This document shows positions 58,758 to 64,000 of a stretch of DNA of 64,000 nt, piece by piece. Made by a program: the position numbers and the translations under genes. The notes below the pieces were generated by a model. That model was given only the letters and a program-made list of their open reading frames with translations. It was not told where the DNA came from and searched no databases. Position 1 is the first letter of the stretch. Each line of letters opens with the position of its first letter. This stretch comes from Clonostachys chloroleuca. Its lineage: Eukaryota > Ascomycota > Sordariomycetes > Hypocreales > Bionectriaceae. The stretch covers positions 496,001-560,000 of the forward strand of contig JBANAY010000003.1 of the NCBI GenBank assembly GCA_037952775.1, in the 5' to 3' direction.

Positions 58758-60902
58758 TCTGCAAGAGTGAGAGGTGAATGTCGATCGTTGGGTATTAAGT
58801 TGAGTTGCTTGTTCTTTGAAGTTCATAGAAGAATACCTTACCCTTTTATACCTTTCATGAGCCTCTTATCATGTGAATAATCAGCCACCCTACCCAATAT
58901 TCAATATTGGGAATATGAGATATCCTAACTTCCACCCTGGGCTCACCGTGCTCACCGTATGGCAATGGTCGTATTCGTTCCTCACTACCTCGACAATCTC
59001 GTCCATGTGACTGTCTTGAAACCCTTGCACTACAGGCTTCAGCAGTTTGCGGAAGCTTTTTGGAACCGAAGCAATACACTCGCCCCAAATCAATTTGTAG
59101 ATTTTGAGCACACATTGCCCACCGTTGAAATACCGTACAAAATTGTAAGATGTGATCCCTGACCACCCACTGTTCCACTTCAAAAACCTACTGTGAATCG
59201 AAGTCGTACCCTTCTTTCTACACTCAGGATCGTTGAACCCTCGAGGAGAAGGATGCTATAGGGTTAATTGGCATATTAGCCCCAGCCGATGTTACATGAC
59301 ACTCCATGCAGTTGGGGATGAGCATTGATCAATTAATGTCATTTTTGGTACTTCGGACACTCGGCAGTTACTCTTAAAGGGCATATGTGCCAGCCCCCTT
59401 AACCAGCTCTTGACAATAACTGGTTGATTCTAACTTACACTCATTTCTACCGTACCTCCCCCGCACAAGCTATTAGATACCCGAAAACCCATACTCTTCA
59501 GAAACGGGTTTTCGATGGTGCGGTGTGCATGGTACTTTTGTTCACACTTTTGTTCAGCGTGTTGTTCTGCTCCCTCATTTTGCTTCTTGCGTTGAGATAG
59601 AAACACATTTGGTAGAGGTCCCTTTGCTATATTGAGTACGTTGTATACAAGAATCCCTATGTCTGCAGAACATTAACTTGGCTTTCGATTCATTCGCCGA
59701 CTTCAGAGCCCTCGGTCCTGGAACTTCTGACACGAGAATAATTGCTGGCTCTTTGCTCATTTGGATTCATTAGCAGAGCATCAAGGGGTGATGATAGCCA
59801 GGGTGCATTACATGCGAATGCGGCGCTATTGAATCTCGCTTAGAGGCCAAAATGAAGCCATGCTTGCCAAAGTACTGAAACCCGAGATAAGACAGGCAGG
59901 CGTACCATTCGTCGCAACGGCTCCTGGGAATCAGATGTTCACTCGATACCAGAACACGTATCGTTCGATGGCATATGTCTAAATTTGGTAGAGAGATATT
60001 ACCAATTGTGGCCTTGGTCGCCAATTCTCTATTGCCTTCGGTATCAGTCCACATTTTGGAGGCTTCTTCTCCTTTATGGTGCATTGCCGGCCCTGAACAG
60101 AGCTGATTAGCGTGTAGGTCCGAATCAATAACGCATGTCACATATTGTGCCATCACCTCGGAGTTTGGGCTGCCCATTTTCCTCAAAATCCATCAGGCTT
60201 TCTCATTATATTTCGGATAAGAAACTACTTGAGCAATCCATCCTTGACTCGAAATGGCGATGTAAATCACGAGCTCGCGTAGCTGCCTAGCGCAGTCACG
60301 ATTCGAAGAGACCCATTAGCAGCGAAAACCCCAAATAATAGTAGTAATACTTGGCCTGCAATGCAGAATAATGAAACTCTATAGCATCATTTTTTGGTTC
60401 TTAGGTGAAGTAGCAGTCTAGAACCGCGACCTTCGGCAACAACCAAGCACGAACAGGTGATGTCTAGGCGCGCGCCGCACTGCAAAACTGCCGAATAGGA
60501 CGGACCCGATGTAAATGAGAAGCAAACGACGCGGAAAAAGGATGCTTCATGGTTACCATTATTATCTTTCTTATCATCATAATTCTTATATGAGCAGGGC
60601 TTTTCTCGGAACCCAATTCGGGAAATCGCCGACAACATGTCTGACAATGCAGGCGCCAGCATGTGGCCAGTGTGCAGACTAAATTGACTTGATCAAAGCG
60701 ACATCAATTGTCAATAATACGGCATTCGTTGGCAGATCATGTAAACACTATAAATTAAGGATATTAATGAGGGCTAGAGCTAAGTTCATTAACAGACTTC
60801 TCAATGTCCAACACCAAATTGTGATTCTGCACACAAAATATCATCGCGTTGAGTTCCATACCATTATGTCACCAGCTTGGGCCTAAGTGTTCATTCTAAT
60901 GC
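58758..60902. other. Intergenic, 2.1 kb
   Basis: No supported gene. A minus-strand open frame at 59770-60186 (about 135 codons) looks faintly protein-like but lacks a domain or splice partner. The first few hundred bases are the promoter of the cysteine-rich gene. Confidence 0.4.
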
Positions 60903-62897
60903 CTAAGCCAGCCAACTTTCTGACAGTCGATAGACAAGAAGCAGGAAGCACATGACAGTAACAGACGCAGCAGCCCAGTACCCAAACGTTGCCCCCAACT
61001 TATCAACATTCTCCGACATAGAGAACAACGTTCCTATCAGACTCAAAGGCAAAAAGATGGTAGCAAGGCCCGTCAAAAGCTTGATACGATGTGAATCGAC
61101 CATGTTGATAGTGGAGGTGGTGACTGCAGTAAGGCGGTCGATGCGTTCTTCATACTCATCCATCTGTCTGAGAATGAGTCTGAACTCGTTGAGATACTCC
61201 ATGAAAGGTTCATCTTGCACATTTTCGCTCTGCTTGCCTTCCCTATTGAGAAAGAATTCCATGTGCAATGTTGTTGTGTACAGCATCTCCCTATACACAG
61301 GGACAAGGCGTCGCCATGTGTGCAATTTGTTCAAGATGGTGTAAAACCTGTGGAGGCCCAAAAACTCTCTGGGATGTATCAACTCCCAATCGACTTGGGA
61401 TAGCCGGGTCTTGATGTACTGGCTCATTGTAATCCAATCAGCGCAGATGATACGAAGCAGAATCATCATCGGTAGCTGCCGCGGGTCATTGCTCAGGGCT
61501 GCCTTTCGAAGAAATGGTGCCGGGTTTTCTGCCCAGTAGATGAAACGCTCGGCGAAGCTAGATTCGGGGTCAGGAGTTCTTGGACCGACGTCTCCCGGTG
61601 TTGGCTTTTCATGCCAGTTCTCCTGTTCTCTCCAAAGCGGAAACCCTTCCGTCAGGGTCGGGTCTAGTAATAAAACACCTAGAGAGACATTTCATTAGCT
61701 AAAGTTTCTCAACAACAGCAATTCAGCACATGATTACCTATATTTTTATTCTTCCACCAAAAGGTCGCTTTTGTTCTCATCAGCCCGACCTTGGCATCGA
61801 CCTCCTCTTCAATCAGCTCTTGTTCGATCGCCGTCTGGACTTCGTCAAGTGGAATGCCATGTTCGCCGCTTATGTTCTTGTGGTCACTATTAAGGTTTCT
61901 TTTGGGGACCTCGTTTCTGCTTTTACGCCTTCTGAACAATGATGTGTTCAATTGTGGAAAAATTGGCTTGCTTGTCGGATAGCTGCGATCCCATAACGCC
62001 TTGCTCTCGTCCTCATCCAGCTTCCTCTTTATGTTAAAATTGTCGACCGCCCGTTGCGCTTCCCGGAATTTTGCGAGATCAGTAAAGTACCGAGCCCGGC
62101 AGAAGAATATCTGATGCCAATTTCTACTCGCGACATCCATGTGAAGGCTCGGCGGTACCCAGAAGGGGTCACGGATGTTGAACCATGCGTGCTCGCGGAG
62201 GTGGGAGCGGAAGAAGTCAGGTTCGATGCGCAGATAATGGCCAAGGAGGTCTATGGTATCCCGAGAAAGATCCTCGACGACGAAAAGCTTTAGGCCTAAT
62301 CTTGGTAGGTGATTTTCCTTTTCGTCGTCACTTATCTCTAGTAGCTTGCTGCAGAGGTCAATTGGGCGCTCGAAATACGTTATGTGCGGTTCAACTTCAT
62401 TCTCTTCGTAATCCAGTAGAAAGACTCTACTGCGCGACACCCGCTCTGATCTTTTTTCCTCTATACAGCATCCGTGTGAGCCTTCTGGTGGAAATGAGTC
62501 AGTCAGATAGATGGTTCGTAAGCTCACCTCTATCAACAGGATCGTCAGGATAGGTGTATCGATGGTTGTTGTCGGAATTGTTGAAATCTCTCCAGCGAAG
62601 GGGGTCGGTGCCGACCTCCATAAAATCGGCTAAGTACTGTAGTGGCCTCCATCCTGGAGCGATAGTCTTAATATAGTCAAGATACGGATAGTGATGAGAG
62701 TCGCTTGTGAAGGATGAAGTTAGCAAAGCAAGATAGGACGCAAAGATTAAGGGCCAATCGTACGTTTTGATCTCCCATTGCCGGCGATAAATCTGCTGTT
62801 TCTCTGTTGCGTACAAATCACCGGTAGAGTAGAAATCGTTCCACTCCTTCTTGAACTTCCAGTCGGACACTGGTGTTGGTCGAAAGGACACGACCAT
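60903..62897 (-). CDS. CorA-like membrane protein without GMN motif
   Basis: Three exons on the minus strand (62897-62528, 62484-61738, 61678-60903) give 630 residues; introns of 43 and 59 nt keep phase. The N-terminal 500 residues are soluble (DLLGHYLRIEPDFFRSHLREH; WHQIFFCRARYF). A helical segment leads into two C-terminal helices: LLTGLATIFLPLSLIGTLFSM and a last one ending LLLVYRLSESWLA. This two-helix end is the CorA magnesium-transporter layout widely found in fungi. The GMN signature expected after the first helix is replaced by FSMSEN, so classic magnesium selectivity is doubtful. Many fungal CorA-like proteins show this and are of unknown role. The ATG is the first in frame. Confidence 0.78.
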
Positions 62898-63808
62898 CCT
62901 GCAGACTGCGGCAAAATCGTCTGGCCATGCGAACTATCCCTCAGGCGGCGGAGAGACCCGTCGGTCGCCTTATGTAGTTCGGTGGCCGCTCAGATCGATC
63001 GAGACTCGCTGCGACATTATTCATCCGGGCGGGTACTGAGTATTCGATATATCAATATCGCTCTGCGCATGATTGTGCAATACGACGCTGCGATTGGCCT
63101 CTTCGTTTTCGCACAATGAGAGGCAGCCAAGCCACTGACGCGAATCAAGGATTTCCGTGGGTCTTTTTATTGACTATCTGCTGGTGCAATGATGGTGGAG
63201 TGATTCCAATCCGAGCATTGCGTATGTTCTCTTCGCATCGACACCGCGCTTCCTCATCTGGCATAAATCATACGGTTCGCAAAGGAGCTGAATACCAGTG
63301 CTGCGTGTGTTACGCATTCGAATAGGCGCATAGAAGGAATAATAGGCAATCACACAAGCGTATAAGAATCCAATGCACATGAGAGCCCCTCACCGCGAAT
63401 GAGTGAGGGGTCTGAGACATCACCAAGCAGGATGATCACGCCCGAACGGGGCTGAATGCATTTCTCAGCTGAACATCAGAAGAGGGTGGTCAGCACAGCG
63501 AGGCTCTAGAATTTCTGCCTGTGAAAATACGTAATGAACACGCGCTGGATGGTAATATGCATCTATTATACTGGTTTGGAGTGACAATTTTGTGCGGATG
63601 CAAACTCGGCTATCTATTTTGCTCTTCTTTTGGGATCGTCGCAACTACCTCGGTCTCCGAGGCGCGTCATAAGATGTGAGGCTCAGGCGTAAAACACAAA
63701 TGTGTGATGCTCCATGGCGATGGAGTCTTCCATATCGAGACTGTATTCCCTTGCGTATTGTCAACGAGGGCTGATGAGCCCATCGCGGAATGAGAAATGA
63801 GCTTCGGT
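62898..63808. other. Intergenic, about 0.9 kb
   Basis: No gene. Contains an inverted repeat (CCCCTCAC N9 GTGAGGGG) at 63386-63410, able to form a stem-loop, roughly 400 bases beyond the 3' end of the partial MFS gene. Confidence 0.4.
63386..63410. repeat. Inverted repeat, 8-base arms
   Basis: CCCCTCAC and GTGAGGGG separated by nine bases. Could be a hairpin in a transcript or a protein-binding site; function unknown. Confidence 0.4.
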
Positions 63809-64000
63809 TTAGAAAATAGCGGACAGTTTGAAGCCCGTCTTGAGGAATCTGGCGAATAAAATGCCTGTGGTACCAGACAGCAGCAAAACACCAGCAAAGA
63901 TCTTCATTCCTGTCCATCCTGTCGGGCTCTCGAGAATCGCACCGGCAATGGGCGAAGTGGTCAACCCGCCAATTGCTGAAATTAAGAAAGTGAGGCCATT
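63809..64000 (-). CDS. MFS transporter, monocarboxylate type, 3' end only
   Basis: The last 63 codons of a minus-strand gene that starts outside the window. The sequence contains FLISAIGGLTTSPIAGAIL, then WTGMKIFAGVLLLSGTTGILFARFL, two hydrophobic helices with the GG..SPIAGA pattern of the last helices in fungal monocarboxylate-transporter-like MFS proteins. It ends KLSAIF and a TAA. Substrate and full length cannot be judged from this piece. Confidence 0.7.
   Translation of the reverse strand, partial: NGLTFLISAIGGLTTSPIAGAILESPTGWTGMKIFAGVLLLSGTTGILFARFLKTGFKLSAIF

Noticed and set aside
59770..60186. Minus-strand 138-codon frame as a gene
   Set aside because: No domain, no clear promoter and no splice partner; composition is not convincing.
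1..64000. tRNA, rRNA, CRISPR or transposon features
   Set aside because: Looked for and none recognised by eye; small tRNA genes with introns could be missed without a dedicated scan.

Overview
The window looks like a chromosome segment of a filamentous ascomycete (Pezizomycotina), most likely Aspergillaceae. The signs are many short introns (43-96 nt) with GT..AG borders and CTAAC/CTAAT branch-like motifs, Zn2Cys6 regulators, an Aspergillus-type arabinofuranosidase B, and secreted carbohydrate-active and lipolytic enzymes. I see no rRNA, tRNA, CRISPR array, transposon ORF or PKS/NRPS backbone gene. I support 24 protein-coding loci; exon joins were read by hand from splice signals and phase.

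Layout. 0-6 kb: an F-box protein, a secreted GH64 beta-1,3-glucanase and a tiny membrane protein. 6-10.4 kb: no supported gene. 10.4-18.6 kb: an amino acid permease, a salicylate-hydroxylase-like flavoprotein next to an HGGG esterase, and a small Gly/Ser/Tyr-rich protein. 19.9-23.4 kb: an AAA+ ATPase tail-to-tail with a Zn2Cys6 regulator. 24.3-30.1 kb: a secreted lipase, a Gly/Pro repeat secreted protein, and a GH54 arabinofuranosidase gene that carries a clean one-base frameshift. 33.6-39.9 kb: a leaderless metzincin-type metalloprotease and a very large protein joining a HET-like domain to many membrane helices.

42.2-57.5 kb is the most interesting stretch. It holds an MFS exporter, two Zn2Cys6 regulators, a cupin, a type I Baeyer-Villiger monooxygenase, a D-amino-acid oxidase and a short-chain dehydrogenase. 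The cupin and the oxidase both end in the peroxisomal signal SKL. The divergent promoter between the MFS gene and the first regulator holds two copies of a perfect CTCGGCCGAG palindrome. I infer a co-regulated, partly peroxisomal pathway for an amine- or amino-acid-derived compound; substrate and product are unknown.

57.8-64 kb: a four-exon secreted cysteine-rich prepro-protein, a CorA-like channel protein lacking GMN, and the 3' end of a monocarboxylate-type MFS transporter running off the window.

A caution on sequence quality: three loci (the arabinofuranosidase, the AAA+ ATPase 5' end and the first cluster regulator) each behave as if one base were missing. These could be real mutations or single-base assembly errors.
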